NCBI GenBank assembly: GCA_015178975.1 | Contig: WHVD01000110.1 | Coordinates: forward strand, 62,001 to 126,000 | Length of the DNA stretch: 64,000 nt | Direction: 5' to 3' | Source of the DNA: Hysterangium stoloniferum | Taxonomy: Eukaryota; Basidiomycota; Agaricomycetes; Hysterangiales; Hysterangiaceae | Shown: positions 8,783 through 19,389 of the stretch, piece by piece | Layout of the letters: each line of letters opens with the position of its first letter | Numbering within the stretch: the first letter of the stretch is position 1 | Position numbers and translations under genes: made by a program | Notes under the pieces: model-generated | Database searches by the model: none | What the model was told of the DNA's origin: nothing | What the model saw: only the letters and a program-made list of their open reading frames with translations

Positions 8783-11184
8783 AATGATAATTCCACGGAC
8801 AATGGGATTGATGAGGAAAGTTGTGCGGACCGATGAGGAAAGTTGCGCGGACCGATGAGGAAAGTTGCGCGGACTGATGCGGTAAGCTGTTGATTTGTGA
8901 AAATAGGTTTCAGGTTGTGCGGATTTACCGTTGCATAGTCGTTGCTCCCCTCTTTAGGATAGACGTCCCATCGTCTAGTTAAAGTGTCGGGTTTGCCGCC
9001 GAGACGGCCGGGTCGAAAATGGATAATCATGTTGAAGGCAGAGAGATATTCAGACCAGCGGGCCTGCCGGTGGGTCAAAAGTTTTGTGGTAGAAAAGTAT
9101 TCCAGGTTTTTGTCGTCAATAGGAGCTCCTGAACCTTCCAAATAGTGTTGCCATGCTTTGAAAGCTGAAAAGATTGCCAGAAGTTCTTTATCATGAACAT
9201 CGTAGTTGAGCTCTGCTCCGGTAAAAGTCTGGGACAGAAAAGCCACGGGGTGGACTTCTCCGTCAGAGTCCTGGATAGAGAGAATGGCTCCAAGTGCATA
9301 GTCGGAGACGTCCGTTTCAACAATGAGCGGGAAGTCCGGTTTCCAATGCGACAGAATAGGAACTGTAGAAAAAGAATTTTTTAAAAGATTGAAAGCTTTT
9401 TGACACTTATCATTAAAATTCCACGGAGTACCCTTACGCGTAAGATGGGTAAGGGGTACCGTGATGTCGGAATATCCACGGATAAAATGTCTGTAAAAAT
9501 TGGCAAAGCTGAGGAAGGATTGTATATCTTTAACTTTTCGGGGTTCGGGCCAATCTTTGATGACTTGTACTTTAGTTTCGTCCATGCGGAGTCCATCGGG
9601 TCCCATCATGAAACCTAGGTATTCCACAGAGTCTGTGTCAAAAGTACATTTTTTACCATTTGCGAATAAACCATGTTGTCTGAGCCTCCGGAGAACCTCA
9701 CGGACTTGTTTGTCGTGTTCCACGGGATTCTCGGAGTAGATAAGAATGTCATCCAAGTAAACAATGACGCATACATCGAGCATGTCGGAGAAAATGTCGT
9801 TGATAAAACACTGAAAAACAGACGGAGCATTGGTGAGTCCAAAAGGGATGACCAACCACTCGAAGGCCCCATAGCGGGTTCTAAAAGTGGTTTTCCATTC
9901 GTCGCCCACGGCAATCCAGACCAAATGATAGGCATGCTTAAGATCTATTTTGGTGTAAATCTGGGCATTCCGCGGAGCATCGAGCAGGTCAGATATAAGT
10001 GGGAGTGGATATTTGTCCTTCTTGGTGACAGCATTGAGTCCTCTAAAATCAACACATAGTTGAAGGGATCCATCCTTTTTTCTGACAAAGAGAACAGGTG
10101 CTCCAAAAGGAGACTTTGAGGGTCGAATAAAACCTATGGACAAATGTTCATCCAGGAAATCGTGGATTGCAGATAGTTCCGTGGACGAAAGTGGGTAAAT
10201 ATGTCCTAGGGGTGGCTGGGTGCCATCTTCAAGATCAATTTTTAAGTCGTATTCTCTATGAGGCGGAAGCTGGTCAGCTTTCTGCTTGCTAAAAACATCC
10301 ACGAAGTCATGATATTTCTCCGGGACGTCTTCTAGGTCAGCGGCTTGCTCAGATTCAGATACCGGGGTTGAAAAATGTCCAGTTGCTTCATCAATTTTTA
10401 AGTTGATAGTGAATGCCTGGGACCCATCCATTTTTGAAGCCCTAATAAAAGCTGCAGCATTAATCAGAGAAATGGACGGAGGTGCTGTGGGTTCCAGGGA
10501 AGCTATAGGTGCCGTAGGGATCACAGGAGTCCTCGAGACTGCAGGTGCCGGGAAGGCCATGGGTGCCGTGGAGGCCGAGACAGGCGCAGTTTCCTCGGTC
10601 GCCGCGGGAGTCCGGAATGTTATACTGTTAGCTATCCAGTCAATCAACGGATTGTAGCGGGTAAGCCAATGTCCTAGGACCACCGAGCAACTTGAGTCTA
10701 ACTGGGTCACATAGAAAGTGACCAATTGAGATGTTCCACAAGGGAAATTGATGGGTAAATCACAAGCTTGGGTAACAACCGAATTACTTGTGCCATCGAA
10801 GAGGCGGAGACCGACGGGATTTATCGAATAAGTTGACAAAGAATTTTTTTGCGTGAATTTTGTATCTAAAAAACAATGAGTTGAGCCGGAATCTATGAGA
10901 GCTGAAAAAACGAATTTCAGGATCATATTAGACATAAGTTTAATGAAAAATGAATCAGAATGTGAAAGAGCGGATGCGTTGAGGTGAGTGAACTCTTGAA
11001 TGCGCGGAGAGGCAATGCAACCCCTAACCCGCGTGGAGTCCACGGGGTTGCTTACTCTTTTTTCGAATCGGCAGCCGGTTTGTCCTTTGACGGGGTTTCC
11101 ATGGAGGCCTTGGCTGATCGACCCTTTGAAGAGTTTGCTTTTGCCAGTGGACATTCCGGGACTCGATGACCGGGTTTCCCGCAC
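8734..11184 (-). CDS. Protease, reverse transcriptase and RNase H of copy 1
   Basis: An 816-residue open frame. The aspartic protease signature ALIDSGSTHCF is at residues 95-105. The RT domain spans about 330-550, with the catalytic YLDD at 476-479. RNase H begins at VETDVSDYALGAI (about 622-634) and includes DKELLAIF (665-672). The frame overlaps the end of gag (11052-11184) in a different phase, consistent with programmed -1 frameshifting; I saw no certain slippery site. Compared with copy 2 it lacks four residues (the VTDY of a conserved RNase H Asp motif) near residue 690. It runs out of frame after the triplicated 22-bp unit, ending at 8734 instead of entering integrase. Confidence 0.9.
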   Translation of the reverse strand: MRETRSSSPGMSTGKSKLFKGSISQGLHGNPVKGQTGCRFEKRVSNPVDSTRVRGCIASPRIQEFTHLNASALSHSDSFFIKLMSNMILKFVFSALIDSGSTHCFLDTKFTQKNSLSTYSINPVGLRLFDGTSNSVVTQACDLPINFPCGTSQLVTFYVTQLDSSCSVVLGHWLTRYNPLIDWIANSITFRTPAATEETAPVSASTAPMAFPAPAVSRTPVIPTAPIASLEPTAPPSISLINAAAFIRASKMDGSQAFTINLKIDEATGHFSTPVSESEQAADLEDVPEKYHDFVDVFSKQKADQLPPHREYDLKIDLEDGTQPPLGHIYPLSSTELSAIHDFLDEHLSIGFIRPSKSPFGAPVLFVRKKDGSLQLCVDFRGLNAVTKKDKYPLPLISDLLDAPRNAQIYTKIDLKHAYHLVWIAVGDEWKTTFRTRYGAFEWLVIPFGLTNAPSVFQCFINDIFSDMLDVCVIVYLDDILIYSENPVEHDKQVREVLRRLRQHGLFANGKKCTFDTDSVEYLGFMMGPDGLRMDETKVQVIKDWPEPRKVKDIQSFLSFANFYRHFIRGYSDITVPLTHLTRKGTPWNFNDKCQKAFNLLKNSFSTVPILSHWKPDFPLIVETDVSDYALGAILSIQDSDGEVHPVAFLSQTFTGAELNYDVHDKELLAIFSAFKAWQHYLEGSGAPIDDKNLEYFSTTKLLTHRQARWSEYLSAFNMIIHFRPGRLGGKPDTLTRRWDVYPKEGSNDYATVNPHNLKPIFTNQQLTASVRATFLIGPRNFPHRSAQLSSSIPLSVELSLWISRSYIKIFYRRFH
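8811..8876. repeat. 22-bp unit repeated three times inside pol
   Basis: Three units, atgaggaaagttgygcggac plus 2 nt, lie at 8811-8832, 8833-8854 and 8855-8876. Copy 2 has one unit at the same place. The 44 extra bases shift the frame between RNase H and integrase. Confidence 0.9.
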
Positions 11185-12344
11185 AAGAGACAGAGGTTGT
11201 TGTCCATACGACGTTGTCTTTCTTGTGGAGTCAATTTGCCATCGGGTCTGAGTTTGCCTGAGAGGTCGGGTTTTCCGGCTTGCTTGCCGGACTGTTGACC
11301 CTTGTTGTTGTCCTTATTGTCCTTATTGTTGTTGTTGTTGTTTGAAGACTTTTTATCGTTCTTCTTGTCAGATTGCGTGGAGTTCTGGTTGCTGGTTGAC
11401 GAATTGTTGTTATTGTTTTTGTCCTTGGACTTGTTTACTTTGTCCGTGGATGTCTCGTGGGCAACTTCCACGCGACGTTCCCAATAACGTGCGTCCGCGT
11501 TTTGAGCTTTGAGGCGCATACGGGACAGGGTTTTTGGCTTGCCATCTTCTCCTTTCGAGACTTCGTCTTTAAGGCAGGACGGCAGACTGGCATAGAATTG
11601 GTGGCGGAGAGCGGGATCGCCCCACTGACAACGAGCTGCAAGATTATTGAATTGGACAATGTAGTCCGTGATGCGCTGCGTGTCCTTCATACGAAGATTT
11701 GTGAGACTATTCTCAGCTTCTCCTGTCAGGTCATATGGGCCGAAGTTGGTTTCAAGCTCCTCAACAAATGCCTCCCAATTTTCAAGCCAGAGCGGCTCTT
11801 CCTCGGATATCCCGCTAAAAGCCAGTTCGAACCATTTCAACGCAGATCCCGACAAATATGACAGTGCGTAATTGACTTTTCGGGAGTCCGTGGAGAATGC
11901 AGCGGCACGATCACGGAAGTTGAAGTGACATTGCATGAGGAAAGTAGAGAGTTTGTTTGGGTTGGAACCCGTGAAGGGTTCCGGAGCATTGACTTTTGAC
12001 CGTGGAGGTTCTTGTTTCTTTTTCTTTCGTTCTTCGAGCAGGTGAGTCATGAATTTATCTATGGTTCCTGCTAAAAATTCAGAAGTAGGATCCCCCAAAT
12101 GCGGTCGTTGAAGAGGCGGAGGGTTTTCGAGAGGGATTTCTACACCTTTGCCCTTGTCGGGGGCCACGGAATCGTACTCATTCTCGGATTCATCCAGGTT
12201 TTCCGGGACTTCTTCGATACGGGCTTCTTCCATGGGTTCCGACTGGTTCGCAAGCATCTGACTGGTATACAGAGTTAATGGGGAATGAAGAGTCGACGGT
12301 CCAGGCATTGATGACTGTGCGCGTGTACTTCTTCTTGGTGGCAT
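11052..12344 (-). CDS. Gag of chromovirus copy 1
   Basis: An intact 430-residue frame. It has a retrotransposon gag/capsid region (about residues 100-270, with KWFELAFSGISEEEP and the LAARCQWGDPALRHQFYASLP segment). A long Asn/Lys/Ser-rich low-complexity linker follows (about 310-350). Last comes a CCHC zinc knuckle CLLCGKPGHRVPEC near residue 390, which binds genomic RNA. The start ATG is 24 nt downstream of the primer site. The next frame (protease-RT) overlaps its last 133 nt. It forms the particle coat in which reverse transcription takes place. Confidence 0.92.
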   Translation of the reverse strand: MPPRRSTRAQSSMPGPSTLHSPLTLYTSQMLANQSEPMEEARIEEVPENLDESENEYDSVAPDKGKGVEIPLENPPPLQRPHLGDPTSEFLAGTIDKFMTHLLEERKKKKQEPPRSKVNAPEPFTGSNPNKLSTFLMQCHFNFRDRAAAFSTDSRKVNYALSYLSGSALKWFELAFSGISEEEPLWLENWEAFVEELETNFGPYDLTGEAENSLTNLRMKDTQRITDYIVQFNNLAARCQWGDPALRHQFYASLPSCLKDEVSKGEDGKPKTLSRMRLKAQNADARYWERRVEVAHETSTDKVNKSKDKNNNNNSSTSNQNSTQSDKKNDKKSSNNNNNNKDNKDNNKGQQSGKQAGKPDLSGKLRPDGKLTPQERQRRMDNNLCLLCGKPGHRVPECPLAKANSSKGRSAKASMETPSKDKPAADSKKE

Positions 12345-12367
12345 AATGAAAACAATCTGCGAGTATT

Positions 12368-12378
12368 AGTCAGAAAAT
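12368..12378 (-). other. Self-complementary primer-binding site, copy 1
   Basis: Two bases inside the 5' LTR end the minus strand reads attttctgact. It is an exact 11-nt reverse complement of agtcagaaaat, which lies in the LTR at 12726-12716 just downstream of a TATA box (12752-12759). No tRNA-type TGG start is present. It matches the Tf1-type self-priming arrangement. Confidence 0.7.
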
Positions 12379-12380
12379 AC

Positions 12381-13219
12381 TGTTAGGATACACACACAGG
12401 CCGGGTTTCCGGAGAAACCCGCGGGATATCCGGTAGGACTTGGCTTCAGCTTATAGGCTGCGCCCTCGCTAGATCATGTTGTCCAATTTCACACGGACGG
12501 ACGGGGATCCTGGGGAGTCCGGGCGGGGTTCGTGGGTCGTAGGTCGTAAGTCGGGGGTCGTGGGTCGTAAGTCGGAGGTCGTGGGTCATGAGTCGAGTTG
12601 GTTGAGGGAGATAGATGCGCCAGAGCCTGTGGGCTCCGACTAGTGCGAGCGATGTGAATCGAGTAAGGTTTTAGAGCGGAAAATATTATTAGATTACTGG
12701 GGGGAATCTAAGCTAATTTTCTGACTGGATTGTATGTACAACATCTGCCAGTTTATATAGACCGTGGAATGCATGACATACCAAATCCAGTAATAATGAA
12801 ACAAAACTAACAAAACATGAAATGGGAATAGTAAACACCAAATTGGTGTTAGGAACAGGATGGAACGGAGCGGAGTCCGAATCGTGACAAAGCATAACCC
12901 ATAACGGGAAACAGAGCGGGAGCGGAGTCTAAATCGTGACAGGTCATTTGACTAAAACGGGAACGGGGCTCGATTAGAGCGGTGACGGGATTCTAAGCGG
13001 GGACCAGTGACTGATGTGTGGGACGAAGACGGACATAGACAGAGACGGAGTCTGGGGGAAGTCCGGTGACTGATATGTGTCGTAATGAGGTTGAACGTAA
13101 CAAGTCTTGACGTAACGGAGTCCGGGCGGGAAATCCTATAAACAGACGATTGGTGCTTGTAGCGTGTGGGGGTGTACGGGTTAGTGCCCGGAGTCCGGCG
13201 GGATTGTCCGGTTGTAACA
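12381..13219 (-). repeat. 5' LTR of chromovirus copy 1 (839 bp)
   Basis: Near-identical partner of 5004-5892 apart from the minisatellite. It carries TATATAA (12752-12759, minus strand) about 30 nt upstream of the predicted RNA start at agtcagaaaat. It ends exactly at the caatg duplication. Confidence 0.9.
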
Positions 13220-13224
13220 CAATG

Positions 13225-13252
13225 AAACTGTGGTAAAAGCATACTCCTCACA
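13225..13252 (-). repeat. Family A LTR, distal 28 bp
   Basis: It reads aaactgtggtaaaagcatac and then tcctcaca, the outer end of the LTR begun at 4628. It is followed by the target duplication ctggg at 13253-13257. The preceding caatg belongs to the chromovirus duplication. Confidence 0.85.
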
Positions 13253-13486
13253 CTGGGTAAGTCATGGTTGCAGGGTAAAAATTGTCTGAGTTTCAACTAT
13301 GGGTGCTAAAATACATAAGTCTGGCGTGTATGCACCCACAAGAGTCAATGTACCGCATACATAGGTTGTTGAACTAATAAAAGTGTATAATAAAATAGAG
13401 AGAGAGTAGAAATAATAAAGGAAATATAGTATGAGCTCATCCAGACTATATGTATTTCCTAAGTATATTTCGCCATACCTCTCACA
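13253..13486 (-). repeat. Family B LTR, outer part continued
   Basis: It resumes the LTR broken at 4627 and ends ...catacctctcaca, the family B 5' terminus in reverse. It abuts the truncated LTR of chromovirus copy 2 directly at tgcag, so the family B element inserted into that LTR. Confidence 0.8.
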
Positions 13487-13566
13487 TGCAGCCTATAAGC
13501 TGAAGCTAAGTCCTACTGGATATTCCATGGGTTTCTCCAGAAACCTGCTGTGTACGTACCCTAACA
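13487..13566 (+). repeat. 5' LTR remnant of copy 2 (80 bp)
   Basis: It matches the last part of the 3' LTR (gcctataagctgaag ... gtgtacgtaccctaaca). The rest was lost at the junction with the family B LTR. Confidence 0.85.
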
Positions 13567-13568
13567 GT

Positions 13569-13579
13569 ATTTTCTGACT
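13569..13579 (+). other. Self-complementary primer-binding site, copy 2
   Basis: attttctgact starts 2 nt after the LTR end. It is an exact complement of agtcagaaaat in the element's own 3' LTR at 21041-21051, which lies about 33 nt downstream of a TATA-like tatttaaa. Confidence 0.7.
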
Positions 13580-13602
13580 GAGACTCACAGATTGTTTTTA
13601 TT

Positions 13603-14813
13603 ATGCCACCAAGAAGAAAAGCACATGCACAGGCATCATTACCTGGACCGTCAACTCTTCATTCCCCATTAACTTTGTATACCAGCCAGACGCTTGTGAA
13701 CCAGTCAGAAGCCATGGAAGAAGCCCGTATTGAAGAAGTCCCGGAAAACCAGGACAAATCTGAGCATGAGGACAAGTCCGTGGCCCCCGACAAGGGCAAA
13801 GGTGTCAAAAATCCTCTATCTAACGAACGACCGCACATGGAGAACCCTACTTCTGAATTTTTAGCAGGTACTATAGATAAATTTATAACGCACCTGCTCG
13901 AAGAATGAAAGAAAAAGGAACAAGAACCTCCATGGTCAAAAGTCAATGCTCCGGAACCCTTCACAGGTTCCAACCCAAACAAACTCTCTACCTTCCTCAT
14001 GCAATGTTGCTTCAATTTCCACGATTGATCTGTCACATTCTCCATGGACTCCTGAAAAGTCAACTACACACTTTCATACTTGTCGGGATCCACATTGAAA
14101 TGGTTCGAACCAGCTTTTAGCGGACTTTCTGAGGAAGAGCCGCTCTGGCTTGAAGATTGGGATACTTTTGTTATGGAGCTTGAAACCAACTTTGGCCCAT
14201 ATGACCCAACAGGAGAAGCCAAGAACAGTCTCACAAATCTTCATATGAAGGACATGCAGTGCATCATGGACTATATCGTCCAATTCACTACCCTTGCAGC
14301 TCGTTGTCAGTGGGGCGATCCCGCTCTCTGCCACCAATTCTACGCCGGTCTGCCGTCCTACCTCAAAGACAAAGTCTCGAAAGGAGAAGATAGCAAGCCA
14401 AAAACCCTGTCCCATATGCATCTCAAAGCTCAAAACATAGATGCATGTTATTGGGAATGTTCCCACGGAAGTTGCCCACAAGACCTCCGCAGACAAAGTA
14501 AATAAGTCCATGGCCACTAAAACCAACAACAACAACTCGTCAACTAGCAACCAAAACTCCATGCAATCTGACAAGAAGAATGATAAAAAGTCTTTTAACA
14601 ACAACAACAACAAGGACAATAACAAGGGTCAACAGTCTGGCAAGCAAGCCAGAAAACCTGACCTCTCAGGCAAACTCGGACCAGATGGCAAATTGACCCC
14701 ACAGGAAAGACAATGTTGCATGGACAATAACCTCTGTCTCTTGTGTGGGAAACCCAGTCATCGAGTCCCAGAATGTCTGCTGGCAAAAGCAAACTCTGCA
14801 AAGGGTTGAATGG
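13603..14813 (+). pseudogene. gag of chromovirus copy 2
   Basis: It begins MPPRRKAHAQ, colinear with copy 1 gag. Blocks SEFLAGTIDKFITHLLEE, LKWFEPAFSGLSEEEP and the zinc knuckle CLLCGKPSHRVPEC are still recognisable. It is broken by a TGA at 13906-13908 (copy 1 has an Arg there) and by frame changes between about 13980 and 14090 and near 14460. It is not translatable as one protein. Confidence 0.88.
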
Positions 14814-15016
14814 CCAAGACCTCCACGGAAACCCCGTTGAAGGACAAACTGGCTTCCGACTTGAAAAAGAGTAAGTAACCCCACAGACTCCACATGGGTT
14901 GGGGGTTGCGTTGCCTCTCCGTGCATTCAAAAGTTTACCCATCTCAATGCATCCACTCTTTCACATTCTGATTCATTTTTTGTTAACCTTATGTCTAATA
15001 TGATTCCGAAATTCGT

Positions 15017-16924
15017 TTTTTCAGCTCTTATAGATTCCAGCTCGACTCATTGTTTTTAGATACAAAATTCACGCAAAAAAATTTGTTGTCAACTTATTTG
15101 ATAAATCCCATCGGCCTCCGCCTCTTGGATGGCACAAGTAATTCGGTTGTTACACAAGCTTGTGATTTATCCATCTGTTTCCCATGTGGAACATCTCAAT
15201 TGGTCACTTTCTATGTGACCCAGTTAGACTCAAGTTGCTCGGTGGTCCTAGGACACAACTGGCTTACCCGCTACAATCCATTGATTGACTGGATAGTTAA
15301 CAGTATAACATTCCAGACTCCCGTGGCAGCTGAGGAAACTGTGCCCATCACAGCCTCCACGGCACCCATGGCCTTCCCAGCACACATGGCCTTCCCAGCA
15401 CCTGCAGTCTCGAGGACTCCTGTGATCCCTATGGCACTCATGGCTTCCCTGGAACCCATGGCATCTCCATCTATTTCTCTGATTAATGCTGCAGCTTTTA
15501 TTAGGGCTACAAAAATGGACAGGTCCCAGGCGTTCACTATCAACTTAAAAATTGATGAAGCAACTGGACGTTTTTCAACCCCAGTATCCGAATCTGAGCA
15601 AGCCACTGACCTAGAAGGCATCCCGGAGAAATATCATGACTTCGCAGATGTTTTTAGCAAGCGGAAAGCTGACCGGCTTCCACCCCACAGAGAATACGAC
15701 TTAAAAATTGATCTTGAAGATGGCACCCAGCCACCTCTAGGATATATTTACCCACTCTCGTCCATGGAACTTTCCGCAATCCGCGATTTCCTGGATGAAC
15801 ATTTGTCCATAGGTTTTATCAGACCCTCAAAGTCTCCTTTTAGAGCACCTGTTCTGTTTGTCAGAAAAAAGAATGGATCCCTTAGACTATGTGTTGATTT
15901 TAGAGAACTCAATGCTGTCACCAAAAAGGATAAGTATCCACTTCCACTCATATCTGATCTGCTCGATGCTCCACAGAATGCCCGGATTTACACCAAAATA
16001 GATCTCAAACACACCTATCATTTGGTCCAGATCACCGCAGACAACGAATGGAAAACCACTTTTAGAACCCGCTATGGTGGTTGGTGATGCCCTTTGGACT
16101 CACCAATGCTCCATCTGTTTTTCAGTGTTTTATCAACAACATTTTCTCTGACATGCTTGATGTATGCATTATTGTTTACTTGGACGACATTCTTATCTAC
16201 TCCGAGAATCCCGTGGAACATGACAAACAAGTCTGTGAAGTTCTCCGGAGACTCAGACAACATGGTTTATTCACGAATGGTAAAAAATGTACTTTTGACA
16301 TGGACTCTGTGGAATACCTGGGTTTCATCATGGGACCCGACAGACTCCGCATGAATGAAACTAAAGTGCAAGTCATCAAAGATTGGCCTGAACCCTGAAA
16401 AGTCAAAAATATACAATCCTTCCTTGGCTTTGCCAATTTTTACAGACAGTTTATCTGCGGATATTCCGACATCATGGTATCCCTTACCCATCTTACACGT
16501 AAGGATACTCCATGGAATTTTAATGATAAGTGTCACATTGGAAACCAAACTTTCCACTCATTGTCGAAACGGACACCTCGGATTATGCACTTAGAGCCAT
16601 TCTGTCTATCCAGGACTCTGACGGAGAAGTCCACCCGTGGCTTTTCTGTCCTGGACTTTCATCGGAGCAGAGCTCAACTACGACATTCATGATAAGGAAC
16701 TCCTGGCAATCTTTTCAGCTTTCAAAGTGTGGCGACACTATTTGGAAGGCTCGGGCACTCCGATTGATGTTGTAACAGATTACAAAAACCTGGAATACTT
16801 TTCTACCACAAAACTTTTGACCCATCGGCAGGCCCACTGGTCTGAATATCTATCTGCTTTCAACATGATTATCCACTTTCGACCCGGCCATCTCAGTGGC
16901 AAACCCGACGCTTTAACTAGATGA
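15017..16924 (+). pseudogene. Protease, RT and RNase H of copy 2
   Basis: The protease motif has become IDSSSTHCF, losing the Gly of the DSG active site, and is followed by a TAG. The RT part keeps VYLDDILIYSENP near 16176. RNase H keeps the [11 protein letters not shown] Asp motif that copy 1 has lost. Stops include a TGA at about 16084 and another at about 16396, and there is a deletion near 16530. The copy is useful mainly as a reference for what copy 1 has changed. Confidence 0.88.
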
Positions 16925-17068
16925 TGGGACATCTATCCTAAAGAGGGGAGCAACGACTATGCCACGGTAAACCCGCACAACCTGAAACCTATTTTTACGA
17001 ATCAGCAACTTACCGCATCAGTCCACGCAACTTTCCTCGTCCATCCCATTGTCCATGGAATTATCATT

Positions 17069-19201
17069 ATGGATATCGAGAAGTTACATCAAGATATTCT
17101 ATTGGCAATTCCGCTAGACCCAATTACTAAAGCTCACCTAGACAATCCTGTGGACCCCCAATCAACCCTGGTGGTCTCTTGATCAGCATGGTTTCATTAG
17201 ACTTGACAATCGGATCTATGTACTGGACTCCAATGGCCTCTGTCTCAGGATCCTTCAATATAAACATGATCATCCACTCTCAGGACATTTCAGGTACAAC
17301 AAAACTCTATCATTAATAAGAAGAGAATATACTTGGCCTGGACTCTGTGGATTCATTAAGCACTATTGTAAATCTTGCACTACTTGTCCCCACTCGAAAT
17401 CTCAGTGACACAAGCCATACGGCCTTTTGAAACAACTCCCGGTACCGGAACACCTGTGGAATTCTATCTCTATGGATTTCATTGAACACCTACCGGATTC
17501 TGAAGGCTTTTCCGCCATTCTAGTCATTGTTGACAGATTCTCAAAACAAGGTATATTTATCCCTACTTATGATACAATTACGTCCATGCAGTTAGCGGAA
17601 CTTTTTATTATCCACATATTTTCCAAGCACGGAGTTCTATCCCACATAACTTCCAACCAAGGATCAGAGTTCGCATCTCACTTCTTTAGATCCTTCGGGA
17701 AATTCTTAGACATGAAATTACATTTCACATTTGGACATCACCCGGAGGGCAACAGACAAACCAAATGTGTCAATCAGACATTGGAACAATATCTCCACAT
17801 ATATTACAATTACTGTGAAGAGTTGATAGATTCTGACCACTCAATATACGAAGAATAGTGTTTATTCAACTACTATTAGAAAGTATTGACCATTCAGTAC
17901 AATACTATAGATTACTAGACTGATAGTACTAGTATAGGGACGCACTACATGTCACAAGAGCAACTGTACAGTTGCTCGTGATGACTAGAACAAGAGAATA
18001 AAAGAGTTGACCTTTATGGTACAACTAGTAGCTAGAAATAAGATAGATAATCAGTGAAAGACTGAATATCTAGGGAGGAGAGAGAGCAGCATGAGTCAAC
18101 TACAGTGTTGACGAGCACAGAGTCTTGAGAGTGGAACTCAACCTTCACGGTTCGAGTCCGAATTCTATTAATATGTTAGAAGACACTACCTCTATGGGTA
18201 GCTGAGTTATTACCCTTGACACCTCTCGCTATTTGACATCTGAGTCGTTACAAGGTGGTGTCTGCTGGGTAAAAAGTGTCTTGTCATTTGATGCCGAGAG
18301 CACCCATAGATATACACAAGGCTTTGAACTAAGAAATAAGGGTATGCTCGAAAGATATAGAGAATTAGAGAAAAGAAATAGAAAACTAGATAATAAAGTA
18401 CTATAATATGTCTATTATTCCACAGTCCAATCATGATATATGCATACCCTTCACAATTACCAACAGGACAATTGGAAATCCTTGTTACCACTTGCAGAAT
18501 TTGCTTACAACAATGCACCCTCGGCCACTACTGGTATCTCCCCATTCTTTGCAAATAAAGGATATAATCCAAATATTACAGTACATCCAGAACGAAATCT
18601 TGCCTCTGCTCGTGCTCAAGAATTCACCGCAGATCTCCATGAGCTCCACAAGGAACTCCGGACTGCAATAAGTTCTGCCCAAGAGCAATATCAACATTCA
18701 GCAGACAAACACTGGATCCCGCCACCAAACTTCAAGATTGGTGATCATGTTTTTGTCAAAGCTCAATTCTTCCAGACTACCCATCCATCAAAAAAGCTTG
18801 CTGAAAAATATTTAGGTCCTTTTGAAATTATTGTACAAGTAGGTTCAGTCTCTTGGACCCTACAGCTTCTGGATAGCATGCATGTGGTACACCCGGTATT
18901 TCATGTTTCTATGCTAGAACCTTGTACTGCTAACACTATCCCAGATTGCGTGCAATCTCTGCCTCCTCTGGTCATTATTGACGGAGAACCCGAGTTTGAA
19001 ATCTCACAAATTTTAGATTCAAAAATTGACAAGCATCGACACACTTGTAAACTGCTTTACTTGGTCAAGTGGGCAGGTTACTAGGGCACCGATGAAAAAA
19101 CCTCATGGATTTTGGCCACAGAACTCAGTAATGCCACAGAAATCGTTACTGACTTTCATACAGCTTACCCACTCAAACCTGGACCACTATCATCTCTCTG
19201 A
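17069..19201 (+). pseudogene. Integrase and chromodomain of copy 2, split by a solo LTR
   Basis: It starts MDIEKLHQDIL. The HHCC finger, the MDFIEHLPDSEGFS core and the GPY/F-like KYLGPFEI segment are visible. The chromodomain ends in a TAG after KWAGY (about 19082), although the similarity runs on to 19201. The core is cut at 17814 by a 642-bp LTR, with attac duplicated on both sides, and resumes at 18456 as YQQDNWKSLLPLAEFAYNN. One duplication copy and the LTR removed, the two halves are colinear with copy 1. Confidence 0.88.
17814..18455 (-). repeat. Family C solo LTR (642 bp, TSD attac)
   Basis: Exact attac duplications lie at 17809-17813 and 18456-18460. The reverse complement begins tgtgaagggtatgcatata, like the family C 5' LTR at 57591-58231 (641 bp). 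No internal sequence remains, so it is a recombination-derived solo LTR. Confidence 0.92.
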
Positions 19202-19389
19202 CTGCACTCCAGAGACCCCATGTTACGTTTGGACTCATTTTCATTATTCCCTGTCACCCTATGTCTCTCTTTGCTTTTACAGGTTCTGACATGTTTTCAA
19301 GTCCTTAAGTGGATTTCCTGTGGACTTTGATCTTATGTGTTTTCATGCTTTACTTTTATGTTCAAAAAAATTATTAAACTTTTATATTT

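Larger units (their letters stand above)
5004..13219 (-). mobile_element. Ty3/gypsy chromovirus, family D copy 1 (8.2 kb, both LTRs)
   Basis: Both ends are visible: TGTTAGG... at 5004 and ...GTAACA at 13219, flanked by the 5-bp duplication caatg (4999-5003 and 13220-13224). Order on the minus strand: 5' LTR, self-complementary primer site, gag, protease, reverse transcriptase, RNase H, integrase, chromodomain, an antisense accessory gene, purine tract, 3' LTR. The chromodomain and the order RT-RH-IN place it in the Ty3/gypsy chromoviruses. The copy is recent enough to keep long frames but is not intact: one frameshift, one in-frame TGA and one RNase H deletion. Confidence 0.93.
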
